A stretch of DNA of 64,000 nt, taken from Buddleja alternifolia (lineage: Eukaryota; Streptophyta; Magnoliopsida; Lamiales; Scrophulariaceae). The translations under genes and the position numbers were made by a program. The notes below the pieces were generated by a model. It ran no database searches. It saw only the letters and a list, made by a program, of their open reading frames with translations, and had not been told where the DNA came from. The DNA is taken from positions 38,984,980 to 39,048,979 of the forward strand of contig CM033392.1 of the NCBI GenBank assembly GCA_019426215.1, in the 5' to 3' direction. Below are positions 42,012 through 54,587 of this stretch, one piece after another. How positions within the stretch are numbered: the stretch's first letter is position 1; every line of letters begins with the position of its first letter.

Positions 42012-42890
42012 ATGGATTTCCATAAAACTACAAGAGATCTATAATTAATAGTAGACTATTGGAAATCTTTCTATACACTTGCCTAGAATGTTTAAGGCAA
42101 AATTATTTTTTTGGTCTTGTACTTATAGGGTGTTGCTACTTTTCATCCTACATATTTTTTAATTACACTTTTAGTCGTAAAATTGACACTCATATTTTAA
42201 TATTAGTCCTTTTTTTCACCTTTTGGTCCCGAGTTACAAATTTAGTCCTATTTAGCTAATTTTTTCACACATTAGTCCTGCAACTGTCAATTTGAGAATT
42301 TGAAAAGGTTTTGGCAAAATAAGTGGTTGGAACTTCACACGTGCGGTGTACACGTGATTTAACTATTTTTGGTTGAGTTAAATTTCACCTTCTTTGCTGA
42401 AATTGAACTGGTAGAGGTAAAATTCTACGTTGTAGATTGAGTTTGCACTTGATGTTGAAGAGTATTGAAGAGTAATTGGTATAGTTTTAGATGAATGAAT
42501 TTGGGGGGAAATAAGTTCTTAACACGTATGCGTCTCATGTGCAAAGTTCCAACCATTAATTTGGCCGGAACTTTTTCAATTTGAAGGTAGTAGGACTAAA
42601 TGTGCGGAAAAAAAATTAGCTTAATAGGATTATATGTGTAACTCAGGACCAAAAAGGTGAAAGAAAGGACTAAAATTGAAATGGATGTGTCAATTTTAGG
42701 ATTCAAAGTGTAAGTATAGAGCATATAGGACGAAAAATGTCAATACTCTATACGTACAAGACCAAAAAAGGAATTTTGTCGTTAAAATTCTAGGCCAGTA
42801 TATAGAAAGATTTCCTATAATCTACTTTAATTATAGATCTTATGTAGTATCGGGGAAATCCAGTTGTTTCGCTTTGGTGCCGAAAGTAGT
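41985..42890. mobile_element. Long-TIR inverted-repeat element (MITE or MULE-like)
   Basis: The left arm (41985 to about 42310) and right arm (about 42560-42890) are inverted copies: TTTCGGCACCAAAG, GATCTATAATTAA, GGAAATCTTTCTATA, TTTTTTGGTCTTGTAC and TAGTCCT all occur in both in reverse order. Arms are about 320 bp around a 250-bp centre. There is no coding capacity and no target duplication that I can define. Long terminal inverted repeats are typical of Mutator-like MITEs; a foldback origin is also possible. Confidence 0.72.
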
Positions 42891-43778
42891 TTTTAATATT
42901 TTCAAACTGTAATTAAATGGAAGAAGTTAGATTTCTCTTCAAATTATATCCAACTCTACATCTTCATCGTCAAATGTACTCTTCTTGAGGACAAAAAAAA
43001 AAAAAATTGTTTTCCAAAATAAGTTGGTTGACCTTACAGATTCTTGACGTTCAGAAATTTGGGAGAACATCGAGTGAATGCAAAGTTCTCACTTGTGTTG
43101 GTGACCTTAGAGTTCAAGTGGTATAGAGTGAGTGGTTGTTTAAATTAATTATTAATTATTAATTCATCATGATGACAATAATTGCATTAGGAATAATAGT
43201 AATACATTAGAAAAGTTACACATTTGGGTAATAAAGTATTTTGGCAATTCGAAGAAACGCCTACAAAATTCATAGATTTATAATAGTATATATATATATA
43301 TATAGATTAGTCGGACTCCATTACAGAATACCAAGTTCTTCCTGGTTCCTACAACAAAACTTCTCCAAACGTACTAAAAAACCAAAAATTATTAGATTTT
43401 CTTCTCCAAGTTTGCTTCCCTGCTGCAAACCCAAGTGCTTACCGTTGTTCGTTCGTCTCTACGTAATTTCAGTACAAATCTCTTGATATAAAACAAATGT
43501 TTAATCAATAGGAAAGACTCCTCAACTTTGCAAACGAGCCAAAATCTCGAGCAAACAAGTCAAGCTAAAGCTTTGCACGAGTTAAGCTCAAGCTTGAATG
43601 AGCCAACGAGTCGAGCTCGAGCCTGACTAATTTGCGTCAAGCTCAAATTTTAAAAAACGAGTTCGAGCCCGTAAAATTTTCAAAGTTCAACTCATTTACA
43701 GTCCTAGAATTTACACTTCAGTTCCAAGGCATTTCTTTATAAATTTTTTCCTTTTGCATTCTTTATCCCATGTGACAG

Positions 43779-44255
43779 TGACACGTGAAATCCTCACGTG
43801 TTTGCACAACAAGTGGACTAATCGTGTATAGTAATAAAGTGGACAATAAATTTGGATTGTCAATCCCATAGAGACTTGTATTTTAGACTTTTTGAATTTA
43901 AAGCAACGTAAAATTAAACTAAAACTAAAGGATAACAAATAACTTAAATAAACTAAATACTATGTAAAAACAAGATATGAAAATAAGATATTAAAAGCAA
44001 AAAAACAATGGGTGAGAAGATGATTGAAACAAAATGTCAAAAACAAAACAGCTATGGAAGAGTGCAACTAAGACAAGTGTATTGGCACAAATTAATCAAT
44101 TTTCGTAATAAACATGTTCTCATATTATTTGCTTAATCTTGCTTTGGTGACAATTCCTTAGATAATTACTACCCGATGTCTCAAAAATAATAATCCTATG
44201 ACTAATTAATGGTTTCCAAAATATTTGTAACCGAGAATCTAACCAAACAAACTCT
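43779..44255 (-). repeat. Athila-type LTR fragment
   Basis: TGACACGTGAAATCCTCACG followed by AGTAATAAAGTGGACAATAAAT resembles the LTR end of element I (TGACACGCGAAATCC...GTAATAAAGTGGAC). Minus orientation, cut after ~477 bp where Copia J begins. A shadow frame lies at 43711-43938. Confidence 0.72.
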
Positions 44256-44586
44256 TGTTAATACTGGTTCAGGCACAGTGGAAACGTAAATACATATCCG
44301 GATTCAGAATCGGAACACTTTTGGATTTTAAAGATTTTCATAAAATTCGAAATTTAATAATAAGATGAAATCAAATTTCATCTTTTCACTAACCTTTTGA
44401 TTTGATTCAAAAACTTGATCTTCCGGATAGTAGCAATTAATAAACTCATGCCTCTAGATATCACGCTAGAAGAAGCTTGAAGAAAAATCCACCACCTTTG
44501 ACACCTCTAAGACCGACGGCTACACTAAGGGGTGAGAGAGAGATTTTTCTCTTCTTCTTTCTTTGCTGTAAAGTTAATAGTGAGAG

Positions 44587-44630
<44 letters not shown>

Positions 44631-46049
44631 ATATATATATAAGGAGTGATGGGTTTGGAATTAACTAATTTCTTGAGCCCATCCAACTCCCTCATACACG
44701 CCTACCACATGCCCCACTCATCCATGTTTGGCTAAGTTGACTTTCAACTTAGTCCAATTATTAATTAGGTCCAACATATTTGATTCAAATTTAAACATAA
44801 TTATTTATTTATTATAATTCTATTTATATATTGTAATTATAATTAATTAATACGATGAGTATAATAAATAAGTCAATTTATTTATTATAATTTATTTATT
44901 TCCATTAATCTAATTAATCAAATAAACTAATGTGTTCATAATAAATTCATCCAATTATTTATAAATTTATTTCCATTAATTCAATTAATCAATTAAATTA
45001 ATTTCCTCATAAAATAGCAAATTACCTATTTTATTTATTTGACAATGAAAGAATATTATTCGCTCAATTTCTTTGAAGCGCGAGCCTCTAGGTTCGTCTC
45101 AATTGGCATTGGGAGAAAACCAAGGATATGAGTGTCACTTAGCCAGTCTCGTGGACTCACAACGAAACCTAGTTGAAATGAATAGATCAATACGAAACTT
45201 TAAGTCACAGACACCCTGTGAGTATATGCCCTTCACTGTAACATCCCGATAAAGTGAGAGTCATGGATTATGTCAAACTTACAGGACTTGATGTTGTGCT
45301 TTATGAATCATAGTAAGATGAAATTACTAAACTACCCTTATGTACTATACACATGTTAGTTCTCCTGCTTTAGCTAAAAAATTATAATTTTATTTACCTA
45401 TGATCGCACAGGACGTTACCTCGTTGCTACCTGAGACAGTGAATCCCATATTAGCAATCACCGAACAATTGCCACTTGTCCTTCTGAACCGCACTTCAAG
45501 GTTGATCCCACCAAAGGGTGAATAATATCTAACTACTCTAAGAACTCGTTCCGTGTCACAAGTCCAATCTTCGTGAATCCTCAAGTTTAAGGCTCACAAA
45601 CACTATTGTGACCAATAATTCAATCATTGACAATCAAAGAGTAACTACCCATGTGATTGAATTACGACAATCCGTGTTTGAATATATTAATTCCATTAAT
45701 ATATCTATGACCAAGCTCCCACCATCCAAAGTGACCGATTGACACTCCTTGTCAAAGCTTGCGTCATACTAGTTTTGTCTTAATGCCCAATGAAGACTCT
45801 TCGACTTGTGAAATCTAGTTTAAGTAAACAAGTAACCGATACTTCTAGTGTCCTTTTCCTCTAACCATTGAGGATTAGAACCTTTCTCTTAATTACTTTG
45901 GACTTAATTGTTCAATACTTATATTAATGCCAGCGAGATTGATATGGACAAAACCAATGTCTTTATTAAATAAATCAGAGTTTACAACATAAAGATGAAT
46001 GCCCTAAATAATCTAATTCCTGTATGGCATGAAGGGCATAATCCTAAAA
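44256..46049 (-). repeat. 3' LTR of Copia J
   Basis: TGTTAATACTGGTTCAGGC to GCATAATCCTAAAA, beside a minus-strand polypurine tract (GCAAGTGGGAGATT). It contains a (TA)n run at 44587-44642 (about 28 repeats, with a GTGTGTG interruption) and the conserved blocks GCCTCTAGGTTCGTCTC (45083), AAAGTGAGAGTCATGG (45252) and CGCACTTCAAGGTTG (45489). Confidence 0.85.
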
Positions 46050-46832
46050 ATCTCCCACTTGCACTCAATGTCAATCGCTATGGTATCTAATACCCATCTT
46101 CTCAAGATGTTGTTCTTGCACCTCTTATGATAGTGGCTTGGTCAATGGGTCAACAACATTATTTGCTGAATCTATTCTTTGCACAGTGATGTTGCCTCTT
46201 CCAACAATCTCTCTAATGATGTGGTATCTTCTCTCAATGTGTTGGGATTTATTGTGAGACCTGGGTTCCTTAACCTACGATGGCTTCATTGTTGTCACAG
46301 AAAAGTGGCAATGGGAGCTCCATGCTAGGAACCACATGAAGTTCAGCTACAATCTTCTTTATCTAAGTAGACTCTTTGACCGCCTTTGAGGTAGCCACGT
46401 ACTAAGCTTCAATGGTTGAGACAACTGTCGTGTTTTGGTTAGAACTTTTCTAAGTCATTGCTTGACCGTTTAAAGCAAATACAAACCTCGAGGTGGAGTT
46501 GCGGTCATGGACGTTAGACTGAAAGTCAGAGTCAGTATAACTTTCTACCTTTAGTTCTCTATCTCCATATGTCAAACACATATTCTTAGTTCTTCTTAAG
46601 TACTTGAGAATACTCTTCACAGCAATCCAATGTTTTTCCCCTGGGTTAGCTTGAAACCTACTTACCATGATCACATCATAGGCAACGTCCGGTCTTGTGC
46701 ATAACATAGCATACATAAGACTCCCTACTACAGATGCATAGGGGACTCTACTCATTCTCTTACGATCATCCTCACTTTGAGGGCCCATCGATTTAGAGAG
46801 ATGAAGTCCATGTCTTATAGGCAAGATGAAAG
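46050..46832 (-). pseudogene. Copia J RNase H
   Basis: The frame 46450-46881 (minus) includes MYAMLCTRPDVAYDVIMVSR, then SILKYLRRTKN and SYTDSDFQSNVHDRNSTSRF, the front half of RNase H. The second half (46060-46440) is readable but frameshifted, with stops near 46275 and 46405. It ends at 46832 in the sequence just before RNase H, where the K LTR is inserted. Confidence 0.85.
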
Positions 46833-48142
46833 TGTTGTATCCCCGGGACATATGTTGGCTTGAACACTGGATCATAAACATTGTGTCAGTGTTATCATTT
46901 AAATTATATCAAAACTGTTGGAATGCTTCTTCATTGTCAACTACTCGGGAGAGTATAGACAAAGATCCCATGGATTACATTTGGTTAGGGGAGGCGGTCA
47001 GAATACCTATGGAATACTCTCAAAGATCGTAATCCTAAAACACGTTCCAAATCATAGAGGCTATGAGATGTGGGATATCACTGGCCTTGCCAAGACTTTT
47101 TCGTACATGTAAATTTCTCAAGAGGTTAATGTGTTCCATCGTCGATAGCTTGTATGATCAATACATGCATGAAGATTCATACTTTGGGTGAGTATGGAAT
47201 TGAACGGTCCCGCGAAGGATTCCTCATTGGTGCTGTCGAACTTGGAGTCCTTGGGTCTTGTAGTGCGAGATAATCTTTATGCATGAGATATCATTGGAAA
47301 GGGTACTACCCACTATACTTTGATATACACGTGCATTTCCAGGAGAGTCATATGGCGTGTATGTTCTGTATAGTCTTGTAGTACAGCGAAACAAGTGGCA
47401 GTCGTCAAGGGATCCATCCAGGGCTGTCTGCTTGGTATTTCCTATGCTGTTGATGAAATTCAATGATCGAGAAAACTCTATGGCCAGAGCATAGTCATAT
47501 AAGAGGGATTGATGATCCCTGTTTAGAAGATCAAATCATTAGTGGAACCAACATAGTCATAGTTTTTGAGGCTACTAAGGTTGCCAAACCCTAAGCCTTA
47601 GACGGGAAAAAGATGGAGGGATTTGACTCACATAAAGATCGAAATCTGGATTGGTTTGCTTTTCATCGTTAACATGTAGGAAGTCGTGGCGACGTTTCTA
47701 GACATCGATCCACCACCAATAGGTGCCTTGGGTTAGTTGGTGAAGTTAATCCAAGGCCTAGTTAATTATTATGACTGATTAAACTAGCATATGGGAGGAC
47801 TTATTGCTAGCTTGTTAATGAGCCTAAGGGGTCACACACTTAACTTAGTGTAGTACCTACTGACTAGTTAATTCTTTATGAATGAATGGAGAGATTATTT
47901 AATTACAATTAATTAATCAAGGAAAATGATTAAATTAATTAAGTGGTCTTAATTAATAATAGTGTTGTAAATTATTATTGCAATATTAAATTGGGAAAGA
48001 CTAGTTAAGTAGTTAGTGGTCTAATTAATTAATGTATGAAAAAGAAAGATAAATATATATATATATATATGTATATATACATGTATATGCGTGTATGTGT
48101 ATGTGGATTTGGTAGAGGATTTTATCTTGCTCACCAAGTCTA

Positions 48143-48178
<36 letters not shown>

Positions 48179-48980
48179 ATATATCTTGTCATATATTTAA
48201 TTGGATCTATTCTAATTAATTAGATGACTAATTGATATGAAAAAAATCATATAAATATATTAGGATCGATATTGTGGATATGGTAAGATCTATTTAATTG
48301 TTTGGTTGACTAATTATATGGAAAGATCATATTTTAAAAGATATGGTATATTTGATATGATATGAAATATATAAAAATATTTAATTAGTTGGAAAATATT
48401 CAATTAATTAAGGAAGATGAATAAGAGTTTAAAAAAGAAAGAATACATATATATGTGCTGTGTGTGTATGTGTTTTTTTGGTACCCTTTGGTGACCATGC
48501 TATATATATATTAATATAATATTAAGTGAATTAAATTAATTCACTTATCACAACTGAGAGTTGTGTGTTCTTTTTCTCTCCATCTCTTTCACAAGAACTT
48601 CTTCCAACTCATGTGTTGAGTACGAAAAACACCAAAATATATTCCTACCCCTTTTCTCATAAAGCCGAAATTCGATATTCTCTTAGCTAGCACTGGTGAA
48701 TATAATCAAGGGTACGAGCTAAGGTGTGGATAAACTTAGAGGCGCAACACTTGGGGCGCTAGAGCAAATCTATCCGGAGAGGTGTAGCAGAGAGTTGCTT
48801 AAAAAGACATTGCTATTTTAAGTTCTTCAAGAGGTAAACACGAGAAAACTCACTTTCAGTTAATTTTTGAATCCAATGGTACCATATTTACCTAGCCCTA
48901 ATTTGGGGATGCTGGATTTTTATTAAAATCCAAGTTCTTCCACTGTGCCGGCGTCCCCAAGGCTCCACGCGATCCCAACA
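46833..48980 (+). repeat. Long LTR of element K
   Basis: Starts TGTTGTATCCCCGGGAC and ends TCCACGCGATCCCAACA, next to a degenerate initiator-Met site: 2148 bp. Its first ~390 bp match 1-389 (inverted), and its last ~350 bp match 63195-63545 (direct). It has several (TA)n runs (48055-48070, 48147-48173). No coding content; the frames here are shadows. It is inserted in the RNase H/RT region of Copia J. Confidence 0.8.
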
Positions 48981-48981
48981 G

Positions 48982-48994
48982 TTGTATTAGAGCC
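48982..48994 (+). other. Degenerate primer-binding site of element K
   Basis: TTGTATTAGAGCC differs at two bases from TGGTATCAGAGCC and lies one base after the LTR. The second copy at 63547 is intact. Confidence 0.8.
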
Positions 48995-49475
48995 AAGGTT
49001 TTGACATGGCTCAAATTCTTTATCTGTGTTTATGATTATGTGCTTTAAATTTGTTTTATTGCATGTAAAATGGATTAGATTTTTTGATTGTATCTTTGGA
49101 CGGATTAAAATCGTTTAAATTTGAAAATTGATTTCAATTTGAAAAATGGATTTTTGAAATCTGAAATTGCGTTTTTGATAAGATTTGGATATGGTTGTGT
49201 TTTTTATTCATGAATATTCATGTGTGTTTTGGGTTCGACGGTGGAAGAAAAGTATTGAACCCGCGACAACATTCACATGCCATCGCAGGTCCTCCGGAAC
49301 CGCCGCTATCAATGGACAGTGGCAACTCGCGTGAAAAGCGAACACCCACGACTGTTCGCGAAAGCCGTTATGAACGTGCTGTTAGATATAGAGCTGTCAT
49401 GTGTGATCGCGTGTGCTGCTACCCCGGTGAATTGAGAATGTGCCACCGTGTCGACCGCGACCCACTAGGGTTTAG
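48995..49475 (+). other. Leader of element K
   Basis: Matches 63560-63857 closely up to GCCATCGCAGGTCC. It then has a GC-rich stretch (49290-49460) partly open as frame 49195-49551, with no known domain. It is cut at 49475 by Copia C and apparently resumes at 62004. Confidence 0.7.
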
Positions 49476-49854
49476 TGTTAAATTAATGTCCTCAAATGCC
49501 ACTAAAGTATTAGTAAATGATAGGACATTATCATTTTGTAATTGTTTTTAATCAATCAATAAAAGGAAAAGGCAATTAGTTGTTTACTTTATATTGGCAT
49601 TTATATATTGTAATCATCTATGAGTCCATGAACACAAGAGTTAACTCTCTAAGGCACTAGAAGAGTGTGATACTTGTGTACTAAAATAGTCTGCAAGTCA
49701 ATAATTTTCAATTGGGCATTGGAAATCATGAAAACTTGTATGATAGGATTTTTGACGAGAAAGGTGCCCGTCAATCACTAGGAATAGTGAAGAACTCATA
49801 TCATAGGTGCACTAATAGAGATAGTGGCACTCAGACATGACTCACATCGATTCT
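49476..49854 (+). repeat. 5' LTR of Copia C, left part
   Basis: TGTTAAATTAATGTCCTCAAA onward matches 60356-60735 closely. Interrupted at 49855 by solo LTR L and continued at 51618. Confidence 0.92.
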
Positions 49855-51617
49855 TGTTGGGTTTCTCGAAAAAACTCATAAACGCAGCAGAAGGATTTCA
49901 AAATTTAACTAAAACCCAAAGTGTTCTCTAATTGCATAATTGAATCCAAAACTGCTTTAACGAATAAATTCAACTTACCCGTTGACGCGAGGTGGTAAGA
50001 GAATCCAATTCTTCTTCAAAACTTCAAATTGATGAACTCCTTGAATTCTTCAATCCTAGTATTCTTCAAGTCCTGATTTCTTGAAGTTTCTTGTAATTAA
50101 ATCTAAACAACGAAGCGCATTGTCTCTAAATTATCACGCACGAATTGATGATGAAAAAAAATCTTAGTTCTTCTCTATATGGGTGATGACTAGTGTGTGT
50201 ATATAGGGGAGGATATTTTTCTTCTTCTATTATTTTGAGAGTTACAATGAATTGTAATTCAATTAATTAATTGTCTAGGTTAAAGTCAAGAGAAGTCTTT
50301 TATATCTCAATGACTTATTGACCAAGACAAAACAAAACAGACCAAATTGATCATCCAACTAGTCCTAATGAGGACACCCACATGGGGCCTGGATTTTTCT
50401 CTTGTTTTATTTAATTAATTCTTTATTCAATTAATAGTTTCTTTTATCCAATAAATAAATTAATTAGATAAATTAATTCATTAATATATTTCTGTAAGAA
50501 ATTAATTAACAATTAATCTTATCCATTTAATTAATTATCTTATCCAATAAGTAATTAATTAATTATTTAACTTATCCAATAAATTAAATCTCTCCAAAAA
50601 TAAAATTGAAAATTATTTTCAATTTTCTTCATCAATTCTTTAGCGCGACTCTTTAGGTACGTTTCATTTGGCAATGAGAGGAAACCAAAGGAAGTGGGTA
50701 ACACCTAGCCAGTCATGTGGCCCACTTTGTAGCCCAAGTGAAATACGAATGAATGGATCATTCCACAACCTTCCAATCGTAAATATCGTATATGTATAAT
50801 ACCTTTGTTCATGTTCCCCAGTCAAGTGAGAGTCATGGTCATGTAAAACTCACTAGACTTGACCATATGTATTAATTATAATAATACGAGATCATTGAGA
50901 TTGATTAAGTGCCTAGCACAATCGTCTCTTTTGCTTTGGCCCAAGACTTTGATCTCTATTTATATATAATCACATAGCATAAATTCCCATTCACTTATGA
51001 GAGAACAAATTCCATATTAGATAACTGCTAAGACTACAACTTGACCATCAAGTCCGCATTTTGAAGTCGACCCCACCAATGGGTGAATTGGGTCTAAATA
51101 CTCTAGTGAAAGACTTGACGTCACAAGTGCATCTTCAGCCTGATACTTCATGTCAAAGGTTCACGTATACCTATTATGCATAATCAGTTCAGTGATTGAC
51201 CGTCACAGAGTGAAAACCGATGTGACAGAACCGATGCGAGTCATGTTCGAGCATATCATTTCTACTTATATACCTACAGTCTTAAGCTCCCACCATCACA
51301 TGGTGTTCGATTGATACTCCCATGTCAGAGCTAAGATTGTACAAATATTCGAAATCTTTATTTGCCCATTAAAAACTTCATATTACTTGCAAACTAGTTT
51401 TAGTAATCAAGGTCGATCTCTTTAGTGTTATTCTTCCTATTCCATAGCAAGTAAAGGGATCTCACTGAAAAAATGGGCAAAATATTTTACACAACTTATA
51501 GATGCAGATAAGAATTAAGTGAAAACTAAATAATGCCTTTTATTATAAAAAATATTTAAGTTCATACATGCCCTACTCATTCTATCCTCTATGGCATCTA
51601 AGGGCATAATTCTAACA
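49855..51617 (-). mobile_element. Solo Copia LTR L inside LTR C
   Basis: 1763 bp from TGTTGGGTTTCTCG to AATTCTAACA, with no internal region. Flanks ATTCT (49850-49854) and ATTTT (51618-51622) are a 4-of-5 target duplication, and removing L with one copy restores the LTR C alignment with 60720-60750. Minus orientation: it carries AGCGCGACTCTTTAGGTACG (50642), GTCAAGTGAGAGTCATGG (50821) and GACCCCACCAATGGGTGAATTGG (51070). It was left by recombination between the LTRs of a former Copia insertion. Confidence 0.9.
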
Positions 51618-52899
51618 ATTTTGTCACATGGGTTTTCATTCTTTGACAGTCAATAACAGAATTAATTAATTGTAATAGGTGTGTCTGAACTTTAGACTTG
51701 AGAAATCGAGTTGAAAATATACTTGTGACATTAGGTTTGTTATTAGAGTAGTTAGGCTAAATTCACCCGTTGGTGGGGTCAACCTTGAACTGCAACCTAA
51801 TGAGCAAGTAGTAATCTTAACTGATATCCAAGATGGGATTCGTTCCTTCGAAGGTGAACGAGGAACTATCCTATGCATTTATAAGTAAGTTAGATCTTAA
51901 AGCTTTGGCCAAAACATTCATTGATTTGAATTTATTATAAATATAGCATAGTGTCAAGTTAGTGAATTTGACTAAAAAAAATGACTCTCACTTGACCGGG
52001 ATAAGGAAACGAAGAGTTTATATTCACACGGTATTTACAATTGGAAAGGTAAAAATGATCTAATCATTTCATCTTAGTTGGGTTAAAATATGGACCACTT
52101 GACTGGCTAGGTGGGACCCATACTTAATGGAATCCTCCTATTACCGAATATAGATGAACCTAAAGAGTCACGTTTAAAAAGAAAAAATTGATAGAAAAAT
52201 GGAATATTTCTTGTGGAAATATTTTAAGTATTGGATACTTAAAATTAAATAAATGAAATTAATTGTTTGAGAAAATAAGTTAATTCATTTATGGTTTTAT
52301 TAATATGTTATTTCCTGGAGAAATAAAATTAATTAAAATAGTTATCTATTATTTAATTAGATTAATTAATTAGATTGAATTAACTAATTAAATACTAGAT
52401 GACACTAAGCTCAATTTGGTGCACCAAGTGGCACACCAAAGTCAAAAGGGGCAGCCACTAGGCGTCCTCATGGGCTTAGTTTAAGCCCAAGGTAATAACT
52501 TAAGTGATATAAATATATCACACTAGTTAATACCAAGGTCATGAGTTGTATTACACAATACCACAAGAAATAGAATTCATCGCCCTCTCTCTCTCTAGCC
52601 TTTGGTTTCAAGCCAAGAAGGAGGAAGATTTTTCTCATCAAATATTTTCCGGCGAGACAATTTAGAGGCAGAACAATTAGACTGCTTGGATCATCAAATT
52701 TTCAGCCAAAGTAATATCGCAAAGAACTTGAAGAATTCAGGTTCGTGAGAATTGTCAACTACTTCGCTATAATGGGAAAAGTTTGTTTTACCCTATCGTA
52801 TATACGTGTGATAAAACCCCGGGATTGATCCAGTTATGGGAAAATCCAAAAAAATTCTAAATTCCGTTTTCCGCTGCTTTTGGTTAATTTTCCCCAATA
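51618..52899 (+). repeat. 5' LTR of Copia C, right part
   Basis: Matches 60736-62003. It includes GGTGGGGTCAACCTTGAACTG, ATGAACCTAAAGAGTCACG and, near the end, TTCCGCTGC. It ends TTTTCCCCAATA one base before the primer-binding site. Confidence 0.92.
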
Positions 52900-52900
52900 G

Positions 52901-52913
52901 TGGTATCAGAGCC
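52901..52913 (+). other. Primer-binding site of Copia C
   Basis: TGGTATCAGAGCC, a perfect initiator-Met match. Confidence 0.95.
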
Positions 52914-54587
52914 AAATCGCGGGATTTCGCGTTATTTATGTTCTTGAGGAATTTATTTATTTTTTGTTTGTTAGAAATTAATGAAAATTGGATTTTATGT
53001 TATTTTGATGTGATGAATATAAAAATTGCAAATTACAGCTTCGACCCGTCGCCGTGGCAGCGACAGGGAGTCGAATCGCTCTAAGCAGCTAGGCTGTCGA
53101 GGGCGATGGGCTCGCGCAACCTGCCCATCAGTAGTAATTGTGCTCGCTATGCTAGTCCACTCGTGTGTTTTTTAAAAAACACGGGTTGCAAAAACCCGAC
53201 TCGGGTCATTTATTGACTAAATAAATATTTTTTAAATTTGATTAAAATTGGATTTTAATGCAAAAATAAATAATATTAATTATTTAATAAGAGTATTTTA
53301 TTTTTATCCAATCTAATGTTAATTAAAGTTGGACTTTGAATTAAATTAGATTATATCTATTGTGAAATTAATTTAATGAACTTAGATGTTAATTTTAATG
53401 AAAATTAGATTTTAATATAAATTAATTGGAGTTCACTAAAATTGAATTTTCAAATAGAATTAAATAAATTAACTCCTCAAGAATATGAAAAACAATAATT
53501 AAATTTGGAATTTAATTAGAAATTAACATATGTGTTTTTTGTGTATTATGTGAAAAATATCATGTTTGACATATTATGTGATGGAAGACATGATTCATAG
53601 ACTTAGGCTCGTTTTGAAATTTGTATTTCTTTTTGATGGGTTGTAAAGGACTTTTTGAGCCTATTTTTATTTTCTTTCTAGATAAATTTTGTATAGATGA
53701 CAAATATATTGAAATGTAATAGTCAGAAATAGAATAGGCCCAAAGGAGAAATCCAAGTCGAGCCTAGAAGATACATGAAGGAGCTTTGGAAGCTTTAGTG
53801 TAGTTTCTTTTTATTTATGATTGAAACATTGGCTTGTTTCAATCTAAGAAATATAGTCCATGAATCATGTGTTGTTAGCTTTCTAGGATTGCTAATTATT
53901 TATTTTAATCCATGTTTGTATGCATGATATAAAATGGATTAATGTACAAAGTGAGACCTAATAAATAATTTAAATTCTCCCACTTTGAAAAATATTAAGT
54001 TAGTAAAGGGTACTAGGTATCCTGTCCTCCACTGAATTTAGGAGAAATTAAAATGATAATTAATATATAATAACGCCCCTAAGCAATGGGGGTCATATAT
54101 TGAAATATATTTTAATTTTTTCTTAAGTGCATGAAATGCTATTGGTCGAAAACAAATTGCACCCCAAATACCAGCAAAAGGTAGCAAGGTGAAATTCAAT
54201 GGTTAGACTATTAGATAGTCAGTGGGTTGAACTTAAATTATTCATAAATCAATATGATCGTCAAAAGGTTGAGATTTGATGAATAATCGACACATAGATT
54301 GAATCATCTATTTGATGGGTTGATGTTGGACATCACTTTAATAGATTGATTAGGCCAAATACCAGCAAAAGGTAGCAACCTATTAATCTAGTTAAAGAAC
54401 TCAATCACCACTACGAAGCCCTCCAACGATGACTTCCGAATTCCACAGTGGGAGTGTGGATTTTCGAAAAATGTAGTGGGAGCCAAGTTTATTTTAAAAG
54501 TACTTAATTTAAACTTGAAACAATTATATTAGAATCTAATAAGTCTTTTTACTTTTCTGCAGTTATTTGCTTATTATCTCTCTCACT
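52914..54587 (+). other. Leader of Copia C
   Basis: 1.67 kb without coding content. It has a GC-rich patch at 53040-53120 and repeated ACCAGCAAAAGGTAGCAA phrases (54170, 54362). The GTGGGAGTGTGGATTTTCG part just before gag matches the leader of Copia B. Confidence 0.65.

Larger units (their letters stand above)
41325..43778. other. Old flanking DNA right of Gypsy G
   Basis: No retroelement or long ORF. It starts with CTAAGCAAGGTGACTTCC...CTGCAAAAATGAATCCC; on the minus strand TTCATTTTTGCAG is a good splice acceptor followed by a short open stretch toward the insertion site, so an exon might have been hit by G, but this is weak. It contains a 106-bp tandem duplication (41800-42011), a long inverted-repeat element (41985-42890), a short (TA)n at 43289-43304 and a CGAGCTCGAG-rich patch at about 43545-43670 of a type common in plant repeats. 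Confidence 0.5.
44256..46832 (-). mobile_element. Copia J, truncated
   Basis: A minus-strand Copia: 3' LTR 44256-46049 and about 780 bp of pol, then interrupted at 46833 by the K LTR. The rest of the element is not in the window. Confidence 0.82.

Noticed and set aside
43545..43670. CGAGCTCGAG-rich patch as a regulatory site
   Set aside because: This degenerate CGAGCTCGAGC text is a common dispersed plant repeat; nothing nearby to regulate.
44587..44642. (TA)n tract as a possible origin or promoter
   Set aside because: A simple microsatellite in the LTR of Copia J; similar runs occur in the K LTR.
49195..49551. 118-aa frame with basic and Cys residues, possible small gene
   Set aside because: It spans the K leader and crosses into LTR C at 49476, so it is a chance frame across an insertion border.
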